A stretch of DNA of 64,000 nucleotides from Ornithodoros turicata (lineage: Eukaryota > Arthropoda > Arachnida > Ixodida > Argasidae): NCBI RefSeq assembly GCF_037126465.1, contig NC_088207.1, positions 47,302,143 to 47,366,142 of the forward strand, in the 5' to 3' direction. The notes under the pieces were generated by a model, which saw nothing but the letters and a program-made list of their open reading frames with translations, was not told where the DNA came from and made no database searches. This document shows, one piece after another, positions 49,562-59,912 of the stretch (its first letter is position 1; each line of letters starts with the position of its first letter). The position numbers and the translations under genes are program-made.

Positions 49562-49745
49562 ATGGGCCCAGCGGGATTAGTGCTCCTTCTTGTGCTCCTG
49601 GTGGAAGGATGTGCAGCGGAGGATGCCTCTAATTGCTACACGAGCGGTGGCGTTGCCGGGATTGTGGTGGCCACCGCTGTGGTGACTGCGGTGTTGATCG
49701 CGCTCGTCCTCGGCGCTCTGTGGTACCTGCGGCGTAGGCGAAAAG
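49562..49745 (+). CDS. First coding exon of a small single-pass membrane protein
   Basis: The ATG at 49562 gives MGPAGLVLLLVLLVEGCAAE, a signal peptide, then a tiny ectodomain (DASNCYTSG). A transmembrane helix follows (GIVVATAVVTAVLIALVLGA then LWYL), then the basic stop-transfer RRRRKG. The exon ends at AAAAG|GTAAAC in phase 1, right after the basic cluster, so the cytoplasmic part must be in downstream exons I could not find within the window. An in-frame ATG at 49526 would add 12 residues in front of the signal peptide and is less likely. The layout recalls scaffolding-type proteins with a short ectodomain, but I do not recognise the family. Confidence 0.65.
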
Positions 49746-50740
49746 GTAAACACTTGCGGCAAACGTTGTTGCGGAATAGTTTCGCCTTTGGCATAAGCTG
49801 AAACTATATTGTGTTTTTATTCGAAATGCAACTGTTTGCTTGAGGAGTACTCGTGACTTCTCCTATGTCCAAGAGTCACTATTCGAAAGTTATATGCTGG
49901 TTGTGGGAATTGCTCCAAGTGCATTGTTGAAAACAAGACATTTTATATATTAACAGAATATCGTTCGTTCGAATCTGGTTTGCGAATAGTATTAGGACGA
50001 AGCATAGAACGAGAAAACAGGCGAGCTAGTACGGAAAATACTTAAAACCCTGCAGACAAAAGACAAGAACACGACAAGAACCTCAAGCCTCGTCGTGTTC
50101 GTCTCATTTCTCAGGGTTTTAAATGTGGACGTCTATAAGGCAGGCAAGACAGCGGGTACAAAAGAACAAGATAGGGGGGAAACGGAATAGACCATATTTG
50201 CGTTTTTAACATAACCCACAAAATCTGTGGGTCGCGTAATAATTTGTAGGCACTCCGCTGCAAAAGACGCCGGTGCAAAATAACGGACGGTGGATGTACT
50301 GGGATGGGACAACCTCTGCCGTTGTGCAACAGGCATTTACTTTGACAGACAGATTCGTTTCCCGTCGCATGCACTAAAAGCGATGATAAAAAAATTGCAA
50401 GAAAATTAATCGCGAGCCACGGGGCCACCTTCCACAAGGTGCGCTAATGTTTCCCACCCAGTTACCACCCAGAGCGTCAAAGAGGAAGAAATCTTAAACC
50501 TTTTCCATCCCCCCACACCGCCCTCGCGTTTCATGCCACGCGAAGTAGAAGAACACAAATGTTTCGCCGATTTACGTAATATGTCAGCAATCATTCTTTT
50601 TATTGTTGACGTTACGTTGACTACCGCCCGGTTGTGCTGTTTAGACGCTTTATTGGCTCGCGTTGAATCCCTACACGTAACGGTGCTGACTAAAAAATAA
50701 ATAAATAAATAAATGTACTACACTATACTACACTACACTA
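49746..50740. other. Intron or intergenic DNA with one hairpin
   Basis: A fold-back at 50043-50122 pairs TAAAACCCTG with CAGGGTTTTA and ACACGAC with GTCGTGT. No downstream exon of the membrane protein was found. A TAAA run lies at 50695-50714. Confidence 0.4.
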
Positions 50741-50922
50741 GCTGCCCTGATTTGCTGAAAAAAGGAGGCGTAAGCCTTTTTTCTGACAATTATGAACAGC
50801 ATAAGCGTCACAAAAAAAAGCGTATGCCTCCCGTTTTCAACAAATCAGGAGGGAGAACGATATCATTCGAGATAACGGTTGGCTAGGGGCGTGCTATGAG
50901 GTGAAGTTCATTTTTAAGAGTG
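50741..50922. mobile_element. Palindromic MITE, copy a (left end lost)
   Basis: Starts inside the left arm at CTGCCCTGATTTGCTG and ends complete at CATTTTTAAGAGTG followed by TA. The centre pairs AGGCGTAAGCC with AAGCGTATGCCTCC around GACAATTATGAACAGCATAA. Confidence 0.85.
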
Positions 50923-51079
50923 TACTTTGGAAACACATTTACCTAACAAAAAAGTCAAGACAATTCAATGTTCAATCGTGCTTCTCGTGCTCTGGTTATC
51001 TGTGCCGTGATTTCGGACGTCCTGCCTCCCTCGCCCCCTCCTTAATTTCTGTCGTCAACATGTGCTCCAATTGAGCTTA

Positions 51080-51328
51080 CACTCCTAAAAATGAACTTCA
51101 CCGCATAGCACCCTCCTAGCCAACCATCATCTCGAATGATATCGTTATCTGCCTTGATTTGTTGAGAACAGGAGGCGTACGCCTTTTTTGTGACACTTAT
51201 GCTGTTCATAATTGTCACAGAAAAGGCGTACGCCTCCCGTCTTCAACAAATCATGGCATATAACGATATCATTCGAGATCATGGTTGACCAGGAACGTGC
51301 TATGCGGTGAAGTTCATTTCTAAGAGTG
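51080..51328. mobile_element. Palindromic MITE, copy b (complete, 249 bp)
   Basis: CACTCCTAAAAATGAACTTC at the left mirrors GAAGTTCATTTCTAAGAGTG at the right, with TA on both sides. Both arms contain CGCATAGCAC, AGCCAACCAT, GAATGATATCGTTAT and GGCGTACGCC words, so nearly the whole element is one hairpin. Confidence 0.9.
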
Positions 51329-52551
51329 TAGGCAGTGCATATAGCATGCTGTCCCTATACCGGGCTCCCCCCCCCCCCCACTTCATATAAATCCCGGGTC
51401 CGTCTTTGCTTATATAACGTCTTCATTACAGCCAGGTTACACTGAGACCCACAAATCTGTTTCAACAAGCGCCGAATCGCTATATATTTATGTCCGGAAT
51501 AGTCTGCGTGGGACGCCATTACATGTGCTCGCATACCAATCATCCCATCCTACATCAGGAGTAGGCTAATGGAGGCGTGCTCGTATAGAGACCATAGAGA
51601 CGGCGGATTCTCTGCAAGCTATACCACGCACGCGGGCACTGTATAGCGTTATTTATGGCCATCGTGATTACAACGTGCTTCTTTACACCATTGCTCTCAA
51701 GTAGGGCAGTTCATGTTTTTCTCAGCGGCTCACTTTTTCAATGTCCGTCCAATACGCATTCCTAGCATGCAGTTTCTCACCCTATGCAGTAGCGCAGTGA
51801 GAATTGCGAAGATAAGGCGGCGTATGACAGGTTCGCCTTGAAGGAGGTTAATCGGAATCGTCTTTTGCGATCACGTACACTTTGCGTGTTGACATTCGTT
51901 TCGTCGAAGCATTGTTCATTGTGTACATGACTTGGTTTTGTAAAAAAGTGTTGCTGGAAAGCACTGTTAAACGTGAGGTTACTCTTCGTACTATATTCTC
52001 ACGGTTCCCGGGCGGACGTGCGTTGCGTTAGGTTAGGTTGGGTTGGGTTAGGCTTCAGTGTAAGCGCGTCTATGGATGCACTATTGCATTGCGCAGTATC
52101 CGAAATATTTTTGGGTGTCCACCGCGCTTTGCTGGCAATACTCTCTTCACTTGTCAACCAACCGCTTACGAAGTGTGCGGTCCTTTCTTCTTCGAGACAG
52201 ATGGTCTTACGTGCCCATTTTCCCCCTCCTTTTTCATTATCATCATTATCTTATCGTCATCTGCAAGAAAGGAATTTTAGAGGGATTGATATAGCCGGGA
52301 AATTTCTTATTGCATACGTTTTGTAGAATGGCCTATAATTCATTCAACAATTCGGTTAAAAAATTTAAGAAAATAAAGCTGAAATGAAGTCTTAGTTCCT
52401 GTATAATTGAATTATATAGCTCCAGGGATGTACAGCGTTTGGAACGCTGTCTACGTAGCGTGTATGTTTTTTAAAAATAAAATTATCGAATTACTTTATT
52501 TTGTACTGTTGTTCATAAGAATCTCTTACATCTTTTTTTATTGATTTTGCG
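51329..52551. other. Intergenic, short TTAGG-like run
   Basis: TTAGG and TTGGG units (GTTAGGTTAGGTTGGGTTGG then GTTAGG) at about 52026-52051 resemble the arthropod telomere repeat but only about five units occur. A C13 run is at about 51367-51379. No gene was recognised. Confidence 0.45.
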
Positions 52552-52609
52552 TTAGCGCCACGAAGCAACTGTGGCTGGCGTACAGACGTGTACAGGTGGA
52601 GAGAGGACA
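52552..52609 (-). mobile_element. SINE fragment, copy 5
   Basis: GTTAGCGCCACGAAGCAACT through GTACAGGTGGAGAGAGGACA matches the distal SINE body. Confidence 0.8.
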
Positions 52610-52622
52610 TCTTACATCTGTG

Positions 52623-52726
52623 ACATAAAGTGACGAGTAGAAACACAGGACGAAGATAAAAGACGAGTCGTAGGAGACGAGCGCGAATCGTCTTCGTCCT
52701 GTGTTTCTATACGTCGCTTTATATGT
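52623..52726. repeat. Fold-back hairpin
   Basis: ACATAAAGTGACGAGTAGAA and ACACAGGACGAAGA pair with TCTTCGTCCTGTGTTTCTAT and ACGTCGCTTTATATGT. The loop is about 30 bases. It directly follows the SINE fragment. Confidence 0.8.
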
Positions 52727-53149
52727 AACGGATTCGTACCAACCAGCCCAGTTTCTTCTTCTGAGCTCTTACATCTATTTTTCACACCTGATTTTTTAAT
52801 GGCTGCTCTGTAACGTGCAGGTAAAAAGTAGGCGTTTCTGCATCGCGAAACTTTCCCAGGGCTTACGTAAACGTCTGTTAACGATACCCCTTTGTTGGTC
52901 ACCTTTTCTAGTCGGTTATATGACTATTATTATCGCATACTATTATCACGCGTATTTTTCCCGCTTCCGAATGTGCAATTTTCCGTGAGCGAATAGCCGC
53001 CTGCGACCTTCCTCGTCGCCCGAAGCGCTCACTACGCCAGAATGCAGGAATCTTTCTGTCTCTTTCTGCACTCATTTATAACTGGAGGGCAGGAGCTAAA
53101 GGTAACAAAAATCTTGCGGCGCTCTGATCTGCGTTCAATCTGATATAGA

Positions 53150-53305
53150 TACATATCCGCTTACTATATGTTTCCTGAATCGACGTGTTATTGTGAGGAG
53201 GAAAAATATAATTGGGTCGGTCGAACCACGAAGAATGGCACCATTCTCGCAGTGAGGTGCCATAAAAACTGTAGTATTCCCATGCAGGGGGAGGTCAGCA
53301 CTTTT
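53150..53305 (+). CDS. Possible evasin-like cysteine exon
   Basis: A frame bounded by a candidate acceptor (TTCAATCTGATATAG, ending about 53149) and candidate donor (GGGGAG|GTCAGC, about 53305) reads STCYCEEEKYNWVGRTTKNG then TILAVRCHKNCSIPMQG. The NGTxxAVxCxxxC pattern resembles the first part of tick salivary evasin-type chemokine-binding peptides. The spacing before the CxxxC (21 residues) is longer than the 14-17 usual for class A, and no signal-peptide exon or C-terminal exon was found. It may be a pseudo-exon or chance. Confidence 0.25.
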
Positions 53306-53446
53306 ATCGTTTGTCCCTATTATACAGTTCGAAACATAGATAGGTGTATGTGGAGCCTCAAGACATGCAGGTCTCTGCAGACGCACAGAAGTTTTTGACC
53401 AGGTCTGCATTAGCACAGCGCGGTATGATATTTTCGTTCTGTATAT

Positions 53447-53468
53447 ACACTCTTAAAAAAGAGTGTGT
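53447..53468. repeat. Collapsed palindromic MITE (ends only)
   Basis: TACACTCTTAAAAAAGAGTGTG consists of just the two terminal CACTCTTAAAA ends of the palindromic MITE family joined together. A GT and G18 run follows. Confidence 0.55.
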
Positions 53469-53597
53469 GTGTGGGGGGGGGGGGGGGGGGGTAATGTCAG
53501 GATAGGCTCGCCGTTCTTAAAAGAGATGGTGGTGGTGATAGGGCTTGCCGTTGTCGGCCTCACGTATGTGGGCAACGTCACGACTCACGCCCTGAGG

Positions 53598-53642
53598 GAA
53601 TGTGCGTCCTGGGCCGACTTCTAAGGGAACTGTGCCGACATA
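53598..53642 (-). mobile_element. SINE fragment, copy 6
   Basis: ATGTGCGTCCTGGGCCGACT and GGGAACTGTGCCGACATATG match the middle of the SINE body. It abuts the next palindromic MITE. Confidence 0.7.
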
Positions 53643-53900
53643 TGTCTTAAAAGAGAACTTCACCACATAGCACGCTGAAGGCCAATCAATTGCACATAGT
53701 GATACCTCTATCACTCTTTATTTGTGGAAAGCGCTGGGCGTACGCCTTTTTTTTGTGTGACAATTAACATAACTGCATAGGTGTCACAAAAAGACGTATG
53801 CCTCCCGTTTTCAACAAATCGGGAGAACGATCGAACGATCTCATTCGTGATGATCGTTGGCTAGGAGCGTCGCATGCGGTGAAGTTCTGTTCTTAGTGTG
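53643..53900. mobile_element. Palindromic MITE, copy c (diverged left arm)
   Basis: GAACTTCACCACATAGCACG at the left and GCGGTGAAGTTCTGTTCTTA with GTGTG at the right. The centre keeps GGGCGTACGCC and AGACGTATGCCTCC. The left arm is altered between CCAATCAATT and GTGGAAAGCG. Confidence 0.75.
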
Positions 53901-53974
53901 AAACAACATCAGCTTTATTTTATGATTATGATTTTTAGAGTGATAGGCTGATGTGATGGCCGTTCTTGGTCCTA

Positions 53975-54228
53975 CACTCTAAAAACAGAACTTCACCTCG
54001 TAGCACGCTCTGCGCCAACCATTGCCACGAATGATATAGGGTTATCGTTTCTGATTCGAGGAGAGAGGGAGCCGTACGCCTTTTTGTGTCAATTATCATA
54101 TATCCAAATTGCCACAAAAAGGCGTACGCCCTCCTCTCTCCTCGAATCAGGAGCGATCGATAACCCTGTCATTCGTAGCAATGGTTGGCGCACAGCGTGC
54201 TATGAGGTGAAGTTCTGTTTTTAGAGTG
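53975..54228. mobile_element. Palindromic MITE, copy d (subfamily B)
   Basis: CACTCTAAAAACAGAACTTC mirrors GAAGTTCTGTTTTTAGAGTG, flanked by TA on both sides. The arms carry CTGCGCCAACCATTG, GGGTTATCG and GATTCGAGGAGAGAGG, which differ from subfamily A, while GCGTACGCC at the centre is shared. Confidence 0.9.
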
Positions 54229-55217
54229 TAACAGCAAACCAAATCAAAAGTCGTGTATACTCTGAACAACAAAAGAGTAAATTCTTGAGCAATTGCTGCT
54301 TCTAGGTCCCCTAGATTGTAGTTGCTTCCCGAAACTTACTCCCCAGCAGTGCAAAAAGTCCCTAAACTTCGCATAAACTTCCGTGCACTTAGTCCTGAAA
54401 GGGAGTAGTGGTTGTTGCAATGCATCTATACTATAGGTCTGCAAAAATGACTAAAACTACTCCTTTTTTTTTTTCTTCTTAGAGTGTATAAGCATTATAC
54501 CCTGGCCACATGGGCAGGAAAAATGACATACAGTGCGGTACTCTCGCTCCCATTGTCTGCGCAGAGTAACTATTTTCGTTCGCATAAAACGACTTTCAAC
54601 TGTACAAAGCAAGGTGGTTTCATAAATTTGACTTTACGCAAGTATCACTCGACGATAAAATATCGCCGCTTCATAAATAATGTCATTCGAGACCCGAATG
54701 CCATTATAGACGGTAATGTCGCAGACTTGTAATTAACTGAACACTGTGGTTATGACAGCAGTTAAGAAAGGAGTCTAAATTATCGTGGCTGAAACTGGGT
54801 CCTCCGTGTGATTTCACGAGATACAAGCATGGCCGGTTGCCGTTTTGCCCAAGGCGCCCCCTATCGAGGTCGCTCCGCGAGCACGGAATGGGGCACGGAG
54901 AACACTCTGAATTCATGGAATGCGTTTAGTCCATTGGTGTTTTCAGGACGGATCACCGAATGACAGTTGTGCAATGTCTCCACCGTGCAATTTCCGATCT
55001 TGTGACACCTTCGTTCCTTCTAATTTCCTCATGCTTCGGTCGGACCGTAGTCTGCTCTGTATAGGTAACGTCCCGGTTATTTTCTAAAATTATTTTTGTC
55101 AAATGTTCCTGCTCGCAGAGTGCGTCGATGCCCACGATAAAAAGCTATAAAAAATGGCGTCCAGTTACTTTTTATCTCATCCCTATTGGCCAGCCCGTTT
55201 TTTTTTTCATTTCATTG
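54229..55217. other. Intergenic, no gene recognised
   Basis: An isolated TTCTTCTTAGAGTGTATA near 54473-54490 looks like a solo right end of the palindromic MITE. No coding signal was seen. Confidence 0.4.
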
Positions 55218-55385
55218 TTAGCGCCGCGAAGCAACTGTGGCTATGAGCGGCGTACAGACGTGGACAGATGGAGAGAGGACAGCAGGAAGGAGTGGGTGAC
55301 AGGGGGGTTAGTATGCGTCCTGGGCCGACTTCAGGGGGAACCGTGCCGACATTCGTCTGGAAGGTCTTCAGAAAACCCAGGGCCA
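55218..55385 (-). mobile_element. SINE fragment, copy 7
   Basis: Runs from GTTAGCGCCGCGAAGCAACT through the AGCAGGAAGGAGTGGGTGAC block to ACATTCGTCTGGAAGGTCTT and AGAAAACCCAGGG. The tRNA-like head is missing. Confidence 0.85.
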
Positions 55386-56445
55386 ACCCCTTTCACCTCT
55401 TAAAATACACTTCCGAGTCAATGTTATTGCTACATACAGATTACATACTTTGCAAATTGCACGAATTCACTATTACTTATATGCATATACAAATACTGCA
55501 CAGCAGCTGGCAACAAACAAGCAAGTTATACCTAATGTATTCGAGATATGAATTTTTAGCAAGTTATACATACGTACATTTGAGATATTATTTTTTTGTG
55601 TACATGAACAATAATTGTCCATATAGTATATGTGTAAATATAGTACATGTACTCAAAGCTGCCCAATGAAATTCCAATCATAGTCCATTCCAACCTGCCA
55701 TACAACACCCGCCCTTCCCAGTTTGTCAGTGACGACATATTATCGAGGGTATATGTTGGTCATGCTATCTTAACATCCTAGCCCCCTTAGCTAACGAGCC
55801 AGGATGATACAGCATATTCGGTACGCGATTGAAAATTTAGCCCGCAACCGCTAGCGCCACGCACGAATGCGTGCGGCTTCCTGCGGAACAAAAGCATATG
55901 TTGCGATAGCATCTGCAACTCACATACACCTTCTGAACGCACAATGAGTATAACGAAGGCAAAAAATACTCGTAGATAAAAAGAAAAAAACCCTATACGC
56001 TACCATCAATACGTAACACGCTCACGGAATGAAAAACAACCTATCAAACGGAGCAAACGTCGTAGATTGAACGGGAATCGTTCCCCATATAACGCGGCCT
56101 TCACCCCTATTCCGGAGGCCATCAACAGCGAAATTTTCCGAGGCCTCTTATTATTGCATAAAAGGGGCGCATTCAGGCTCAACACAGGCGCGCTTAGCAT
56201 AGCGGGATTGTATGTAGGGTCGAATGCGATGAGGCACGGAGAGAACACGAAGCCGATTGTGAACTGCAGCGGCAGTTTAAAATGCTTAGTGTCACGCGCG
56301 CTACGTTGGCGCGCGCATGGCGGTTTACCACACGGATTACAGGCAGAGTAGCTCTCTTTCTTGTGCTTTTTCGTTGTGGATGGAACTCGTGAATGGGACC
56401 TTTAGAAGGTAGCGTATTGAGAAACAAGGGGAAGTCCAAGCAGTG
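55386..56445. other. Intergenic, no gene recognised
   Basis: AT-rich sequence. A conserved-looking but unassignable open frame on the plus strand at about 56067-56351 has no domain I know. Confidence 0.4.
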
Positions 56446-56694
56446 CACTCTTAAAAATGAACTTCACCGCATAGCACGCTCCTAGCCAACCATAATCTCG
56501 AATGATATCGTTATCTGCCCTGATTTGTTGAAAACGGAAGGCGTACGCCTTTTCTGTGACAATTATGAACAGCATAAGCGTCACAGAAAAGGCGTACGCC
56601 TCCCGTTTTCGACAAATCAGGGCAAATAACGATATCATTCGAGATGATGGTTGGCTAGGAGCGTGCTATGCGGTGAAGTTCATTTTTAAGAGTG
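56446..56694. mobile_element. Palindromic MITE, copy e (complete, 249 bp, subfamily A)
   Basis: CACTCTTAAAAATGAACTTC mirrors GAAGTTCATTTTTAAGAGTG with almost no mismatch. The centre is GGCGTACGCCTTTTCTGTGA then ATTATGAACAGCATAA. The flanks read TG on both sides rather than TA. Confidence 0.92.
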
Positions 56695-56903
56695 TGCTTC
56701 TTGTAGTCTACCGCGAAACAGCATGCACATAAATGTGTTGCCGTCAGAGGTTTCCTTCCCACAATAGTTTCAATAGTTCCGTGTTTCGACTTTGTCGGGT
56801 CTCACAAACCGTTATTTTTCTCTCTTTTTTTTTTTCAATCAATAAATCAATCAGTTCCATGTTTTCGTAAGGAGGCCACCTGTTCTTTTTGATGTGTTAT
56901 TTG
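56695..56903. other. Spacer between MITE copies
   Basis: Unique sequence with a T13 run near 56824. No gene. Confidence 0.4.
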
Positions 56904-57097
56904 CACTCTAAAAACACAGCTTTACCGCATAGCACGCTGTGCGCCAACCTTTGTCACGAATGATAGGGTTATCGCTTCTGATTCGAAGGAAAAGGCGTAC
57001 GCCTCCCGTTTTCAACAAATCAGAGCAGATAACGATATCATTTGAGATGATGGTTGGCTAAGAGCGTGCTATGCGGTAAAGTACTGTTTTTAGAGTG
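56904..57097. mobile_element. Palindromic MITE, copy f (chimeric arms)
   Basis: The left arm is subfamily B (CACTCTAAAAACACAGCTTT, CTGTGCGCCAACC, ATAGGGTTATCGCTTCTGAT). The right arm is subfamily A (TTCAACAAATCAGAGCAGAT, AACGATATCATTTGAGATGA). They meet at AAGGCGTACGCCTCC. The outermost end TTTTTAGAGTG is B again. Confidence 0.88.
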
Positions 57098-57167
57098 TGA
57101 GAACGCGGTGCAGCAAATGTGTAGGCAGCATCTTATTACACTTTTCGGGTGTAAACGCCTTGCCCTA

Positions 57168-57391
57168 CACTCTTAAAAATGAACTTCACCGCATAGCACG
57201 CTCTTAGCCAACCATCATCTCAAATGATATCGTTATCTGCTCTGATTTGTTGAAAACGGGAGGCGTACGCCTTTCTGTGACAATTATGAACAGCATAAGT
57301 GTCACAAAAAAAGGCGTACGCCTCTCGGGCTGATAACGATAGCATTCGAGATGATGGTTGGCTAAGAGCGTGAAGTTCATTTTTAAGAGTG
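57168..57391. mobile_element. Palindromic MITE, copy g (right arm deletions)
   Basis: Left arm complete subfamily A with TA in front. The right arm lacks the CTATGCGG segment (reads GAGCGTGAAGTTC) and part of the AACAAATC block. Ends TTTTTAAGAGTG followed by TA. Confidence 0.9.
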
Positions 57392-59536
57392 TATGGCACA
57401 CACCTTTCTGGTGTAAGTCATACAGGAGAGTGTTTTGTAGGACACCCTTCTAAATGGTGTACTCTACAAAAAGCACCACTTCAAAGGATGTATTTTATAC
57501 TGACAAAACACCATATCCCGGGGCTTGTATTCCATTTAAAAGCAGTTTCTGGTGTGTATCTTGCAAGCACGATTTTCATCAATGTTGTTACACTTTTCCG
57601 TTTAGCCTGCGCAATAAAAAGGGATATTTATTCACCGACACACCCCTTTTACTCGCTGAAATGTGTAAAACATTACTGTGTAGAGACATTTTTCATAACA
57701 GGCAATGGATTTGTGAATGACGTGAATCGGTTCTGCAGAATGTTGCCCGTCTTTTCTTTAAGGTCTTCAGAACGCCCAGTTACCTAACAACACGTCTTGT
57801 ATAGGTGATCGTCAGAGATGCGATTTCCGTCATTGAGCCGAATACTATCATTGCAAGAAATTGAAGAATTTCCCGAATTAATCCAGAACATCATAAAATG
57901 AAAGAAACCTTTCAAAATTCCTCAGTTTTGTCATATGAACGCTTAAACCTTTATTCTTTCCGTCATCCATCTACCCCGCACAAAAACAGATGCTATACCA
58001 ACTTTAATTCTGTGCAATCCACGTTTTTGAAATAATTCCGCAAGTGAGGTTCCCTGCGACTTCGTTCTTGCCGTCACCGTAGACGAACAGCCGACGTATA
58101 TACCTGCCCCAACTTCGTGATGTCGCATATATGATCAGTTCTGCGACTACCTTTTTATAATTTTGCTCACCTGTCTCTTCATATAGCAGACAACTTTTTT
58201 TTTTTGTTTCTCTTCCTGCTTCTTCAAAAAATGCCAACGTCACTGGGACGACCACGCCCACGGCGCGCAATGGCAGACAACCGGAAGCGGTATAGAATAA
58301 CATTTTCGCGCGCTGGCTCCACGCGAAATGAGATTACATTCTTTCCGCTCAACAGGGCACTGTTCTATTTTCGGGGCACCCTTGTGACCCGTGCTCGTGC
58401 ATGCATGCTCGCCGCATTGCTGATGATGCACTGGGTGCTCTTTACCATAGGAATACCGTTCAACGTGTTCCGATGGTTGCGCACTCCTATATCACGCTCC
58501 TGTCGGTTCCTGACTGAGTATCTCGTACGTAATAACCGTTGACACTTGTAGGCTTCCTGAAAGAAGGGTGAAGAATTTGATTGCCCTTGAAGGATGCCTT
58601 GAAAGAGGCGTTAAGTGCTCGTTTGGTTGACTTTGGAACGTATCCATGTTCGCATGGCATGCGCTCTGTGAGGATATATGCCTGTGGCTTTGAAGGACGC
58701 TGTGTTCTTGTAGACCTGCGTGGCGTAAGAGAAATGTCGATGACGCCACATTCCCAAGTGCTTCTGGTCTTATCCTGCATATCTAAGTAGCTATGCATTC
58801 AATCGTGTCATTTGTACGCGATTTCTTTTTCTTCTTCTGTGCTTATACAGTACAACTGTACAAGTCGTCATCCTATGTCAAGGTGAAGCTCTCGCTTTCC
58901 ACTGTCTCCCTTCGACATGGCGTTCAGTTCGAACAATGATTCTGTGTAGCATCTAGGACGTTTACAAGGATGGCTGGATGAAAGACAAGGAATGGAGCTT
59001 TCCGAGACACCTCGTGCTGTGTTTCGTAAAGGTATACACTGCGCTTAGATAACAATCCTATACAAGCCTTCGCATGCATCCCGCAGCTGATAATTTCGAC
59101 GTGTTAACTGATAGCAATACTGTCTGAGTATGCTCCGCCTTTGAAGCCATGCAGCCTTTAGTTATGGAACAGCAATCGCAGGAAATGCAGAAATTCCCAG
59201 CCATATCCCCGAATGCGCGTCTTATTTCCGGAAACGGACATGGTTTTCACGCTGATGTGTGGGCTCTGCTTTCCGAGGAGCCGTAGGTCCAAGGGCCCCC
59301 AACAACAGTGCGTTTCCGTTGAGAAGACATTCACGGGAGGAAACACGTGTGCTGTCCTTCGCACAACGATGCATTCCCACGGAACGATGCGTTTGCGCTG
59401 TGTGTTTCAGGACAAAAGCCGAGTTAGCTCAGCTGGGCTGTCAAAGTCCCGTTGGGCTCTTGCGTTGGTTCGCTCGCCTCCAGCCTTTTGGTGGACGATG
59501 CTCACATCCTGCTTTGATTCTGCTCCAAAGCGTATA
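57392..59536. other. Intergenic, no gene recognised
   Basis: Overlapping open frames at 58004-58800 on both strands show no domains. Short palindromic words CACGA and GTGTAA recur. No gene is called. Confidence 0.4.
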
Positions 59537-59709
59537 CAGTGAGCCCTCGTTATTATGACCATGGTCGTTCCCGAAAATTTTGGTCATAATGTGGAATTGT
59601 CATATTAACGGGGGGATTTTACGGAGGTTTCACTGCATTGTTCCCCCGGAGTATTGTCGTAAAGCGCGTATGTCAGATTATCGGGGGTCATATTAACGAG
59701 TGGTCACTG
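59537..59709. mobile_element. 173-bp Tigger-like MITE
   Basis: CAGTGAGCCCTCGTTATTAT at the left and GGTCATATTAACGAGTGGTC then ACTG at the right form imperfect inverted ends, flanked by TA on both sides. CAGTGA..CCTCGTTA ends are typical of pogo/Tigger-type elements. Confidence 0.8.
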
Positions 59710-59823
59710 TACAACTATCGACATTGTTCTCCGTCTTCATACAAGCTTAGTTTCTTACGAAACCATATTGTCCAACCGTCCATATTGTATATGTGTAGAG
59801 AGTTTTTTTTTTTGATTGCGTGT

Positions 59824-59912
59824 TAACGCCGCGAAGCAACTGTGGCTATGAGCGGCGTGCAGACGTGGACAGATGGAGAGAGGATAACAGGACGGAGTGG
59901 GGGACAGGGGGA
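59824..59912 (-). mobile_element. SINE fragment, copy 8
   Basis: TTAACGCCGCGAAGCAACTG through GTGCAGACGTGGACAGATGG to AACAGGACGGAGTGGGGGAC matches the distal SINE body. Confidence 0.82.
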
